38,631 bases of DNA from Gammaproteobacteria bacterium (GTDB taxonomy: Bacteria; Pseudomonadota; Gammaproteobacteria; Chromatiales; Chromatiaceae), in assembly GCA_009908845.1 (NCBI GenBank), contig JAAAOQ010000160.1, positions 1 through 38,631 of the forward strand. Reading direction: 5' to 3'. The stretch's first letter is position 1. Each line of letters starts with the position of its first letter. Both the position numbers and the translations under genes were made by a program. Of this stretch, positions 1 to 6,984 are shown one piece after another. The notes under the pieces were generated by a model. The model did no database searches, was not told the DNA's origin, and saw only the letters and a program-made list of their open reading frames with translations.

Positions 1-132
1 ATCCTGGACCACGAGTCGGACGCCGGCCAGGCCTACGCCGACATGGTGGCCCGCTATCTCGGCGAGGAGCGCCCGATGCGCTTCCTCGATGCGGAGCGGA
101 AGGGATTGTTCAGCCGACTATTTAGGGGGTGA
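1..132 (+). CDS. minD: MinD, septum-site determining ATPase (C-terminal fragment)
   Basis: Frame 1 is open from the first base to TGA at 130-132 and encodes the last 43 residues of a protein. The tail reads GEERPMRFLDAERKGLFSRL, closely matching the end of MinD, including the C-terminal amphipathic helix that anchors MinD to the inner membrane. MinD recruits MinC to block FtsZ assembly at the poles and is driven off the membrane by MinE. The start and the ATPase motifs lie upstream of the window. minE follows after one base, so the usual minCDE operon is inferred. Confidence 0.93.
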   Translation: MLDHESDAGQAYADMVARYLGEERPMRFLDAERKGLFSRLFRG

Positions 133-133
133 G

Positions 134-409
134 ATGGTGGGCCTTCTGGACTATTTCCGCAGCGCAGCCGGCGCCCAGAAAGGGTCCGCCTCGGTTGCTA
201 AAGAACGCCTGCAGATCCTGGTCGCACATGATCGTGCCGCCCGTGGTCGCCCCTCATACCTGCCCAAGCTGGAGCAAGAGATCCTGGCCGTGATCCGCAA
301 GTACGTCGAGGTCGATACCGATGCCGTCTCGGTGACCTATGAGCAGGAGGAAAGTCACGAGATCCTTGAGCTCAATATCGTGTTGCCGGAGAGCTCGGCG
401 CGGAGTTGA
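134..409 (+). CDS. minE: MinE, cell division topological specificity factor
   Basis: The protein has 91 residues, about the normal MinE length. It begins MVGLLDYFRS, the membrane-targeting and MinD-binding start of the family, and ends with the dimerising beta region (HEILELNIVLPE). MinE stimulates the MinD ATPase and drives the pole-to-pole oscillation that places the division site. The ORF track begins at 89, but ATG 134 is preferred: it lies one base after the minD stop with an AGGGGG ribosome site a few bases upstream, and the longer form adds non-homologous residues read out of frame from minD. The stop is one base from the stop of the convergent EVE gene. Confidence 0.95.
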   Translation: MVGLLDYFRSAAGAQKGSASVAKERLQILVAHDRAARGRPSYLPKLEQEILAVIRKYVEVDTDAVSVTYEQEESHEILELNIVLPESSARS

Positions 410-410
410 T

Positions 411-881
411 TCAAACGCCCTCCAGCTCGAGGATGAACGACCACTGAGCTGCGGTGACCGGCATGATCGATAGCCGGTTTCCTCGGCGGATCAAAGGGAA
501 GTCTTGCAGCGGCCCGTCTGCGTACTGTTTCAGCTCAGCCAGCGTGATGGTGCGCTCGAGGTGGCGCAGGTAACGGACGTCGACGAGATACCAACGCGGA
601 TTGTCCGGGTCACTCTTGGGGTCGAAATACTCGCTGTCCGGGTCGAACGCGGTCGGGTCAGGGTAACCGCAACGGATGATCTCCATGAGTCCGACGATCC
701 CCGGCTCCTTGACGTTGGAATGGTAGAAGAAGGCCTGGTCGCCAGGCCTCATCTGGTCGCGCATCATGTTGCGCGCTTGGTAGTTGCGGACACCGTCCCA
801 AGGCTCGGTCTGGCCCTCGCGGGCCTGAAGATCATCGATACCGAAGACGTCCGGCTCGGACTTCATTAGCCAGTGGGCCAT
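411..881 (-). CDS. EVE-domain protein (thymocyte nuclear protein 1-like)
   Basis: A 156-residue single EVE domain. The start MAHWLMKSEPDVF, the segment WDGVRNYQARNMMR and the segment FFYHSN are hallmarks of the bacterial EVE family. EVE domains are PUA-like folds proposed to bind modified bases in DNA or RNA; the role of these stand-alone proteins is not settled. The ORF track starts at 914, but ATG 881 has a strong AGAGGAG site at proper spacing and gives the family's usual N-terminus. It is the last gene of a minus-strand run, cytochrome c, rsgA, EVE, with a 63-bp gap after rsgA. Confidence 0.88.
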   Translation of the reverse strand: MAHWLMKSEPDVFGIDDLQAREGQTEPWDGVRNYQARNMMRDQMRPGDQAFFYHSNVKEPGIVGLMEIIRCGYPDPTAFDPDSEYFDPKSDPDNPRWYLVDVRYLRHLERTITLAELKQYADGPLQDFPLIRRGNRLSIMPVTAAQWSFILELEGV

Positions 882-944
882 TGGTCGCTCCTCTGGATCA
901 TTGGTCTCGATCATTCAAATGGCTCTCGCGTTGGGCGCCACCGC

Positions 945-1949
945 TCAATCTCCGGAGACGGTCTTGGCGAGGTGATGGAACGCGCTAAGACGTGCTGGAG
1001 CGATCCGACCCTGCTTGTGTGCGGCCTGGATCGCGCACTCCGGTTCCTCGAGATGGCGGCAGTTATTGAACCGGCAGCCTCCGAGATAGGGACGGAACTC
1101 GGGGAAACCCTGCTCGAGCTCGCAGCGGTCGATGCGCCCGAGACGGAAACTGCGCACGCCGGGCGAGTCGATCAGCCGGCTGCCCGCGTCCAATCGGTAG
1201 CTCGTTGCCGCCGAGGTCGTATGCCGTCCAAGCCCGGTGGCCGACGATAAGGCACCGACTTGGATCGGGCGATTCGGGAGCAGCGCCTGGATCAGCGACG
1301 ATTTGCCGACCCCCGACTGACCAACCAGGATTGCGGTTCTCTGGGTGAGATGTTGGCGCAATGGCTTCAGCGAAGCAGGTTGTTCGAGACTCAAAGGCAG
1401 TATCGGATAGCCGATGTCGCGGTAGTGGGCGAGCCCGGTCAGGAAGGCGGCCCGCTCCTGTTCTCTTAGCAGGTCCATCTTGGTGCAGAGGATCAGCGTT
1501 GAGACGCCGATGCGTTCGGCGGCAACGAGATACTGATCCGTCAGGAATCCGGTTGGCGGCGGCTGCGGCGCGATAACGACCGCAATGAGGTCGAGGTTTG
1601 CGGCCAAGGGCTTGTCGCGGCCATCGGCGACCGGGCGGCTGAGCAGGTTCTGTCTTGCCTCGATGGCAGTGACGACACCGGTCGACGGACCGGAAGCTTG
1701 CCAGATGACAAGGTCGCCGCAGACTGGTTCGCCGATGTGCTGTCGGGACACGCAATGATAGGTATGGCCGGTGTCGTCCTCGACAACGAGGTTTGCCCCG
1801 TGGCGTACGACGACCAGCCCGCCACGGGGTCTGTCGTCCTCGAGCTCAGCGCGCGCCAACTCGACGCGCGCCTCAAGCTTGCTTCGGCGCCGCTCTTGGA
1901 TGCGCTGGATGCGCGCTCGCTGCCGTTCCGAAAGACGCCGTCGAGCCAT
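945..1949 (-). CDS. rsgA: RsgA, small ribosomal subunit biogenesis GTPase
   Basis: A 334-residue circularly permuted GTPase that matures the 30S subunit. In order: a basic N-terminus, an OB-fold (about 40-110), the G4 motif TKMD before G1 (GQSGVGKSSL) and G3 (DSPGVR), which is the permuted order specific to this family, and a C-terminal zinc knuckle with Cys and His spaced as CRFNNCRH...C. ATG 1949 has an AGGCGG site upstream and lies 20 bp after the cytochrome gene. rsgA beside orn, divergently arranged, is also found in E. coli. Confidence 0.96.
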   Translation of the reverse strand: MARRRLSERQRARIQRIQERRRSKLEARVELARAELEDDRPRGGLVVVRHGANLVVEDDTGHTYHCVSRQHIGEPVCGDLVIWQASGPSTGVVTAIEARQNLLSRPVADGRDKPLAANLDLIAVVIAPQPPPTGFLTDQYLVAAERIGVSTLILCTKMDLLREQERAAFLTGLAHYRDIGYPILPLSLEQPASLKPLRQHLTQRTAILVGQSGVGKSSLIQALLPNRPIQVGALSSATGLGRHTTSAATSYRLDAGSRLIDSPGVRSFRLGRIDRCELEQGFPEFRPYLGGCRFNNCRHLEEPECAIQAAHKQGRIAPARLSAFHHLAKTVSGD

Positions 1950-1969
1950 GCCGCCTGGTCGCGCCAGGA

Positions 1970-2266
1970 TCAGCGTTCGAACTCGTAGTACTTCTCGTTC
2001 AGCAGTCCCGTGACCGCATCCACTTGGTCGTCGAACCAGGTCAGCCCGAGATTCTGCTCACACATGCGGACCTGGCTGTGCAGTGCGTCAAAGGAGTTGA
2101 CCCGGCGATCGGAGCGGGTGTAGACCTCGCTTCCATGGCAACTCGTGCAGTTTTCCTGAACCAGCGCCTTGGCATCGATGCCCTCATCGGCGATGGCTTG
2201 AGAAATGGTTGCCGACGAGAGGAAGATGGTCAATGCGGCGACGGGGACAATCGAGTGTCGGTTCAT
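1970..2266 (-). CDS. Small periplasmic c-type cytochrome
   Basis: A 98-residue protein with a signal peptide ([18 protein letters not shown], cleavage probably after SQAIA) and a single CTSCH haem-binding motif, so it is exported and carries one covalently bound haem. The only methionine after the haem site lies in VRMCEQN and is the likely sixth ligand. ATG 2266 has a GGAGAA site; the longer ORF from 2443 would read back through the promoter region and into orn. The partner redox proteins are not indicated by context, so the role (small electron carrier) is family-level only. It leads the operon with rsgA and the EVE gene. Confidence 0.85.
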   Translation of the reverse strand: MNRHSIVPVAALTIFLSSATISQAIADEGIDAKALVQENCTSCHGSEVYTRSDRRVNSFDALHSQVRMCEQNLGLTWFDDQVDAVTGLLNEKYYEFER

Positions 2267-2369
2267 ATCGGTTCTCCGAAGTAAGTGGTTGACCGTAAGT
2301 GGTGGACTTAGGGCCGCAGTCTCGAGGCGGTCTCGGCAGTCAGCGGTCTCGATACAGAATGGGGTGAAT
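2267..2369. promoter_or_regulatory. Divergent promoter region, cytochrome c / orn
   Basis: The 103 bp between the starts of the minus-strand cytochrome operon and plus-strand orn must hold promoters for both. I do not see a near-consensus -35/-10 pair on either strand. The clearest structure is a tandem repeat at 2281-2308. Confidence 0.45.
2281..2308. repeat. 14-bp tandem direct repeat in the divergent promoter region
   Basis: GTAAGTGGTTGACC is followed directly by GTAAGTGGTGGACT, identical at 12 of 14 positions. It starts 15 bp upstream of the cytochrome start codon, so it would lie in that gene's leader or promoter. It could be a pair of binding sites or a chance duplication. Confidence 0.55.
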
Positions 2370-2912
2370 GTGGCGAACGAAGACAATCTGATCTGGATCG
2401 ATCTGGAGATGACTGGGCTCGATCCGATGCGAGACCAGATCATCGAGATCGCAACGCTGATAACCGATGCGCAGCTACGGATCTTGGCGGAAGGGCCGGT
2501 GATCGCGATCCATCAACCCGATCATGTACTGGCGGCGATGGATGACTGGAATCGCAAACACCATCAGCAGTCGGGCCTGATTGATCGGGTTCGCGAGAGC
2601 GATCACGATGAACAATCCGCCGAGCGCAAGACATTGGCGTTTCTCGAGCGTTGGTGCAAGGCCGGTGCATCACCGTTGTGTGGAAACAGTATCTGCCAGG
2701 ATCGGCGTTTTCTGGCGCGTTGGATGCCGCGGCTCGAGTCCTTCTTCCACTATCGGAACCTCGATGTCAGTACGCTGAAGATTCTAGCGCAGCGTTGGGC
2801 GCCTGAGGTGGCGAAGGGGGTCAAGAAGGATGGCGCGCATCTCGCGCTCGCTGACATCAAGGAGTCGCTCGCGGAGCTTGCGTACTACCGCGCCGAGCTG
2901 TTGCGCGTCTAG
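2370..2912 (+). CDS. orn: Oligoribonuclease
   Basis: A 180-residue DEDD-family 3'-5' exonuclease that degrades short RNA pieces to mononucleotides, and in many bacteria also pGpG from c-di-GMP breakdown. Visible motifs are [11 protein letters not shown] (first D and E), [11 protein letters not shown] and the C-terminal [18 protein letters not shown] with the catalytic His and Asp. The length matches the 181-residue E. coli protein. The start is GTG: 2370 gives an N-terminus ([15 protein letters not shown]) very like E. coli, while GTG 2364 would add two residues. The ORF-track start at 2205 overlaps the divergent cytochrome gene and is not credible. Confidence 0.95.
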   Translation: MANEDNLIWIDLEMTGLDPMRDQIIEIATLITDAQLRILAEGPVIAIHQPDHVLAAMDDWNRKHHQQSGLIDRVRESDHDEQSAERKTLAFLERWCKAGASPLCGNSICQDRRFLARWMPRLESFFHYRNLDVSTLKILAQRWAPEVAKGVKKDGAHLALADIKESLAELAYYRAELLRV

Positions 2913-2974
2913 GTTTGCGGCGATCCCTGGGAGGTCTTCGGTCATGCTTCGAATCCGCTTCAGTCGAGGTCTCG

Positions 2975-4489
2975 ATGCCGCGCGAGCTGCCTGAGTCGCA
3001 ACGATTGCCGCGTGCGCTCTATCGCGCAGAGCAGGTGCGAGCGCTCGATCGGGCGGCGATCGAGCAGGAGGGCATCCCCGCGCTCGAACTCATGGAGCGC
3101 GCCGGGGCCGCGGCCTTTTCGGTCCTGCGGGCGCGCTGGCCGGAGGTGCGCTCGATCGTCGTACTGGCCGGGCCGGGCAACAACGGTGGGGACGGATATG
3201 TGCTCGCGCGCCTGGCTCATCAGCACCAGATCGCTGTGCGGCTGTTGATGCTCGGCGAGCATCAGGGGCTCCGAGGGGCGGCTGCAGCGGCAGCACAGGC
3301 CTATCAGGATGCCGGCGGCGTTGCCGAACCGTTCACGCGGGTACCGCCGGACGCCGAGCTGATCGTGGATGCCCTGTTCGGCACCGGTCTTGGGCGACCC
3401 CTCTCCGGGACCTGGGCCGAGGCGGTCGCGCAGTGCAATGCATCCCGTGCGGCGATTCTGGCGCTCGATGTGCCATCCGGTCTGCAGGCCGACACCGGGG
3501 AGATCCTTGGGGTGGCGGTTGAAGCAAGCGCCACGGTCAGCTTCATCGGTCTGAAGCAGGGGTTGTTCACGGGGCGTGGCCCGGACTGCACCGGCATCGT
3601 CTGCTTCGATGGGCTCAGGGTGCCCGCCCGGATCTATGCCGCGGAGGTCTTGTCGGCGCGTCGGATCGACTGGAATCAACAGGTCCGATTGCTGCCGCGA
3701 CGGCGGCGCAGCGCGAACAAGGGTGATTTCGGTCACCTGCTGGTCATCGGTGGCGCGGCCGGGATGGGTGGCGCGCCGCGGCTGGCCGGGGAGGCTGCAC
3801 TGCGGACCGGCGCCGGCCGGGTCTCGATCGCAACGCATCCAGGGCATGCCTCGGTGCTGAATCTGACGCGGCCGGAACTGATGGTGCACGGTGTTCGTGA
3901 GCCGGCCGAGCTCGACGCGCTGCTGCACCGCAGTAGTCTGATCGCGCTCGGCCCCGGGCTTGGTCAGGCCGACTGGGGACTGGCCCTGTTCGAGCGCGCG
4001 CTGGCGTTGGATCGGCCGCTGGTGGTGGATGCCGATGGGCTCAATCTGCTGGCGCGCGCGCCCCGGCGACGCGATGACTGGGTGTTGACCCCGCATCCGG
4101 GCGAAGCGGCTCGGCTGTTGGATATCTCCGTGTCCGAGGTCGAGGCCGACCGCTTCGCGGCCGTACAGCGCCTGTATGAGCGCTACGGTGGCGTGGTCGT
4201 GCTCAAGGGCGCTGGCACGCTGATAACCGGTCCTGGCATGCGTCCGATCGCTGTCTGCGCCCAGGGCAATCCCGGAATGGCTAGTGCGGGGATGGGGGAC
4301 GCCTTGACCGGCATCATCGCTGCGTTGATCGGGCAGGGTCTCGAGCCGTCACTGGCGGCGGAGGCGGGCGTCTGTCTCCATGCGGCGGCCGGTGATCGAG
4401 CCGCCGAGCGCGGGCAGCGGGGCCTGATCGTCAGCGATCTGATCGCTGAGCTGCAGCCGCTGCTCGCCGAGTCCGATGGCGAGCGATGA
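2975..4489 (+). CDS. nnr: Bifunctional NAD(P)HX epimerase / ADP-dependent NAD(P)HX dehydratase
   Basis: A 504-residue fusion that repairs hydrated NADH and NADPH. The N-terminal YjeF_N epimerase domain (about 10-215) carries AGPGNNGGDGYV. The C-terminal ribokinase-like dehydratase domain (about 235-500) shows NKGDFGHLLVIGGAAGMGGA, LTPHPGEAARLL and GNPGMASAGMGDALTG. ATG 2975 has a GAGGT site four bases upstream; the TTG at 2915 used by the ORF track would add 20 unrelated residues. It overlaps tsaE by four bases (ATGA), so the two are probably translationally coupled, as yjeF and yjeE are in E. coli. Confidence 0.95.
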   Translation: MPRELPESQRLPRALYRAEQVRALDRAAIEQEGIPALELMERAGAAAFSVLRARWPEVRSIVVLAGPGNNGGDGYVLARLAHQHQIAVRLLMLGEHQGLRGAAAAAAQAYQDAGGVAEPFTRVPPDAELIVDALFGTGLGRPLSGTWAEAVAQCNASRAAILALDVPSGLQADTGEILGVAVEASATVSFIGLKQGLFTGRGPDCTGIVCFDGLRVPARIYAAEVLSARRIDWNQQVRLLPRRRRSANKGDFGHLLVIGGAAGMGGAPRLAGEAALRTGAGRVSIATHPGHASVLNLTRPELMVHGVREPAELDALLHRSSLIALGPGLGQADWGLALFERALALDRPLVVDADGLNLLARAPRRRDDWVLTPHPGEAARLLDISVSEVEADRFAAVQRLYERYGGVVVLKGAGTLITGPGMRPIAVCAQGNPGMASAGMGDALTGIIAALIGQGLEPSLAAEAGVCLHAAAGDRAAERGQRGLIVSDLIAELQPLLAESDGER

Positions 4490-4974
4490 CCAGACGATCG
4501 GTTCGCTGCGAGCTTGCAGGCGAGGCAGCGCAGCTTGAGTTCGGCGCACGGCTTGCGCGTGCCCTTGGGGGACGCGACGCGGTGATCTATCTGCGCGGAG
4601 AGCTCGGCACCGGTAAGACCACGCTGGTGCGAGGGCTGCTGCGCGCGCTCGGTTACACCGGGCCGGTGCGCAGTCCGACCTACACTCTGGTCGAGCCCTA
4701 TGACAGCATCGTGCCAGCGGTTGTGCACCTGGACCTCTATCGGTTGAGTGATCCCGAAGAGCTCGAGTATCTCGGCGTGCGCGATCTGAGCGCCCGCATG
4801 GGCTTGATGATGGTCGAATGGCCAGAGCGCGGAGCAGGCGTGCTGCCGCCGGCGGACATCGAGATCGAGATCGAGCACGCCGGGCTGGCCCGGCGAGTGT
4901 CGGTGAGCGGGCCCTCGGATTGGGCGCCCGTGATGGCTGCATTGGCCGTAGCGGGTCCTGACTCGGACGCGTAG
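4486..4974 (+). CDS. tsaE: TsaE, tRNA threonylcarbamoyladenosine biosynthesis ATPase
   Basis: A 162-residue P-loop protein. It shows Walker A GELGTGKTT, the family signature SPTYTLVEPYD, then HLDLYRLSDPEELEYLG and MVEWPERG. TsaE works with TsaB and TsaD to make t6A at position 37 of ANN-decoding tRNAs in the cytoplasm; its ATP hydrolysis resets the complex. Its start overlaps the nnr stop. Length is typical. A non-coding stretch of 344 bp separates it from amiB. Confidence 0.95.
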   Translation: MTRRSVRCELAGEAAQLEFGARLARALGGRDAVIYLRGELGTGKTTLVRGLLRALGYTGPVRSPTYTLVEPYDSIVPAVVHLDLYRLSDPEELEYLGVRDLSARMGLMMVEWPERGAGVLPPADIEIEIEHAGLARRVSVSGPSDWAPVMAALAVAGPDSDA

Positions 4975-5318
4975 CGCTGCAAGCGGTGTCCTGACGGCTG
5001 AAACCTCGGAGCCGGTCGCTGAAAGGTCTCATGAGGCCGTGGCCGCGGGCATCCACCCGTCAGTAGCAAGCGGCCCGGAATCCTCATCCAATCCGCGCTC
5101 TTATCCGGCCGAGGCAGCGGCCAGCGGTCGTTTCTAGCATCACGGTTGTGGCGTTGCGGGATGGTCGTAGAAAGGCGACAGCGTGCTCAGGTCAGACTGA
5201 GGAATCGCTTTCAAGCAGCCGTTTAGGCTTGGAATGTCCGTTCCGACCGACTATGCTTTTTGGGGTAAATATACCACTCGTGTCGCGGCGGCAGGGCCGC
5301 CGAACGGATCGCCTGCAG
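4975..5318 (+). other. Intergenic stretch tsaE-amiB
   Basis: These 344 bp hold no convincing gene. The amiB ORF track runs into it up to 5148, but those residues do not resemble the family and no good ribosome site supports them. A candidate sigma-70 promoter lies at 5229-5257. I see no clear terminator for the nnr-tsaE transcript. Confidence 0.6.
5229..5257 (+). promoter_or_regulatory. Candidate sigma-70 promoter for amiB
   Basis: TTGGAA (5229-5234) and TATGCT (5252-5257) are separated by exactly 17 bp, each matching consensus at four of six positions. The predicted transcript start would be about 55 bases before the chosen amiB ATG at 5319. The promoter would sit inside the longer ORF, which argues against the upstream starts. 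Confidence 0.45.
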
Positions 5319-6683
5319 ATGTTCAGGAAGCATGCTCGAAACAGTCTCCTCGCAGCACTGATGCTCATGACGGTCGCTGCAGCCGCCGGGCAGGTCAGTG
5401 TCGACGGTGCGCGTATCTGGAATGGCCCGGACCACACTCGATTCGTTGTCGATACCGAGGCCCCGGTCGAGCACAAGGTCTTTGCGCTCAAGGACCCGCA
5501 CCGGCTCGTCATCGACTTGATCGATGCCCGGCTCGACGGCGGGCTGCCCGACCCGGCCGCGGACGACCGGGTCGTGGCCGGACTGCGCAGCGGTATTCGC
5601 GCCGGCGACGATCTGCGCCTGGTACTGGACCTCAAGCAGCCCGCCCGGGCGAAGAGCTTCAATCTCGAACCGAACGGCACCTACGGGCATCGTCTGGTGA
5701 TCGACCTGATGCCTAAGGTGGAAGCTGGGCGCAGCGCGCCGCTGACGGCCGCCTCCATCAATCGCAGGTCTGGATATCCATCGGTGCACGGGGCCCGCCC
5801 GGCGACTCGCGATCTGGTGATTGCGGTCGATGCCGGACATGGCGGTGAAGACCCGGGCGCGATCGGTGCGCATGGGACGCGCGAGAAGGATGTGACGCTG
5901 GCGATCTCGCGCAAGCTGGCGCGACGGATCAACGCCCATCCCGGCCTACGCGGGGTGCTGGTGCGCGATGGTGACTACTATATCCGGCTGCGCGAGCGCA
6001 TCGAGATCGCGCGTAAGCATAAGGCCGATCTCTTCGTCTCGATCCATGCCGACGCCTTCAAGGATCGACGCGTGCGGGGCTCGTCAGTCTTTACCCTCTC
6101 TGCGGGCGGGGCGACCAGCGAGGCGGCGCGCTGGCTGGCTGAGCGCGAGAACCGGGCGGACCTGATCGGCGGTGTCGACCTCAAGAAGCGCGACGACATC
6201 CTGGCGACCGTGCTACTCGAGATGAGCCAGAACGCGACGCTCGAGCTGAGCGATGTCGCTGCCGACAAGGTGTTGGCCAAGCTTCGCGGACTCGGGGAGG
6301 TGCATCAGAAGCGAATCCAGAAGGCCGGTTTTGCGGTGCTCAAATCGCCGGATATCCCGTCGATGCTGGTCGAGACGGCGTTCATCTCGAACCCGAGCGA
6401 GGAACAGCGTCTCCGGGACAGGGCCTATCAGGACAGGCTTGCGCAGGCCATCCTCGACGGGATCATCGAGTATTTTGCCGAGTATCCCCCGCCTGGCACG
6501 CGCTTCGCCAAAGCGAGATCGGCGATCACGGCGAGCGAGCGCCGCCACCGTATCGAGTCGGGCGACACCTTGTCCGAGATCGCGCAGAGCTATGGGGTCA
6601 AGCTCGGATCGCTGCGTCATCTGAACCGGCTCGACGGCGATCGCATCCGTGCAGGACAGGTGCTGATCATCCCCGAGAGTTGA
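5319..6683 (+). CDS. amiB: N-acetylmuramoyl-L-alanine amidase, AmiB type with LysM
   Basis: A 454-residue periplasmic amidase that cuts the peptide from MurNAc during daughter-cell separation. In order: signal peptide (MFRKHARNSLLAALMLMTVAAAA), AMIN domain for septal targeting (about 25-125), Amidase_3 catalytic domain (about 170-385) and a C-terminal LysM repeat (HRIESGDTLSEIAQSYGVKL). Zinc and catalytic residues are seen in AGHGGEDPG, REKDVTL, SIHADAF and MLVETAFISN. The helix between the last two motifs (LLEMSQNATLELS) fits the autoinhibitory segment relieved by EnvC/NlpD-type activators. The start is set by the signal peptide; the ribosome site is weak. Position between tsaE and mutL matches E. 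coli amiB. Confidence 0.93.
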   Translation: MFRKHARNSLLAALMLMTVAAAAGQVSVDGARIWNGPDHTRFVVDTEAPVEHKVFALKDPHRLVIDLIDARLDGGLPDPAADDRVVAGLRSGIRAGDDLRLVLDLKQPARAKSFNLEPNGTYGHRLVIDLMPKVEAGRSAPLTAASINRRSGYPSVHGARPATRDLVIAVDAGHGGEDPGAIGAHGTREKDVTLAISRKLARRINAHPGLRGVLVRDGDYYIRLRERIEIARKHKADLFVSIHADAFKDRRVRGSSVFTLSAGGATSEAARWLAERENRADLIGGVDLKKRDDILATVLLEMSQNATLELSDVAADKVLAKLRGLGEVHQKRIQKAGFAVLKSPDIPSMLVETAFISNPSEEQRLRDRAYQDRLAQAILDGIIEYFAEYPPPGTRFAKARSAITASERRHRIESGDTLSEIAQSYGVKLGSLRHLNRLDGDRIRAGQVLIIPES

Positions 6684-6984
6684 GGCGCGACGTCGGACTG
6701 CGGTGCGCGGACCGCGCGGAGGTCGGCGCCGCGGGGCCGGTGCTTTGAGTGGCGTCGAGCCGACTTGCGGTTCTCGGCCGGTCCCGTCGACCGGCGGCGT
6801 CGGCCGTTCCCGTCGGCTGTCAGGGCGTCGGCATAACCCTCCGCCCTGACTGTCGGACAGGGTGAGCCCAACGGCGCTGACTGTTCCTGCGCGTTCTGTC
6901 CGGCGATCAGGCGGAATGGCTATCACGGCCGTTCGGGCGCCGCTCTTGCTTGCCGCAGCGGCTGCTTTTTGGTTCCATCAGTGG
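6684..6984 (+). other. Intergenic stretch amiB-mutL
   Basis: These 301 bp are very GC-rich and hold no supported gene. The upstream part of the mutL ORF track (from 6862) is not homologous to MutL. Several short inverted repeats occur, the best at 6819-6850. No near-consensus promoter is obvious. Confidence 0.5.
6819..6850 (+). terminator. Possible terminator-like hairpin downstream of amiB
   Basis: GTCAGGGCG (6819-6827) and CGCCCTGAC (6842-6850) form a perfect 9-bp stem with a 14-nt loop. No T-run follows, so it is not a classical intrinsic terminator and may only be a transcript-stabilising structure. Confidence 0.35.

Noticed and set aside
2960-4096. 378-codon minus-strand ORF opposite nnr
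   Set aside because: Antisense shadow of a certain gene; low-stop frame caused by GC bias.
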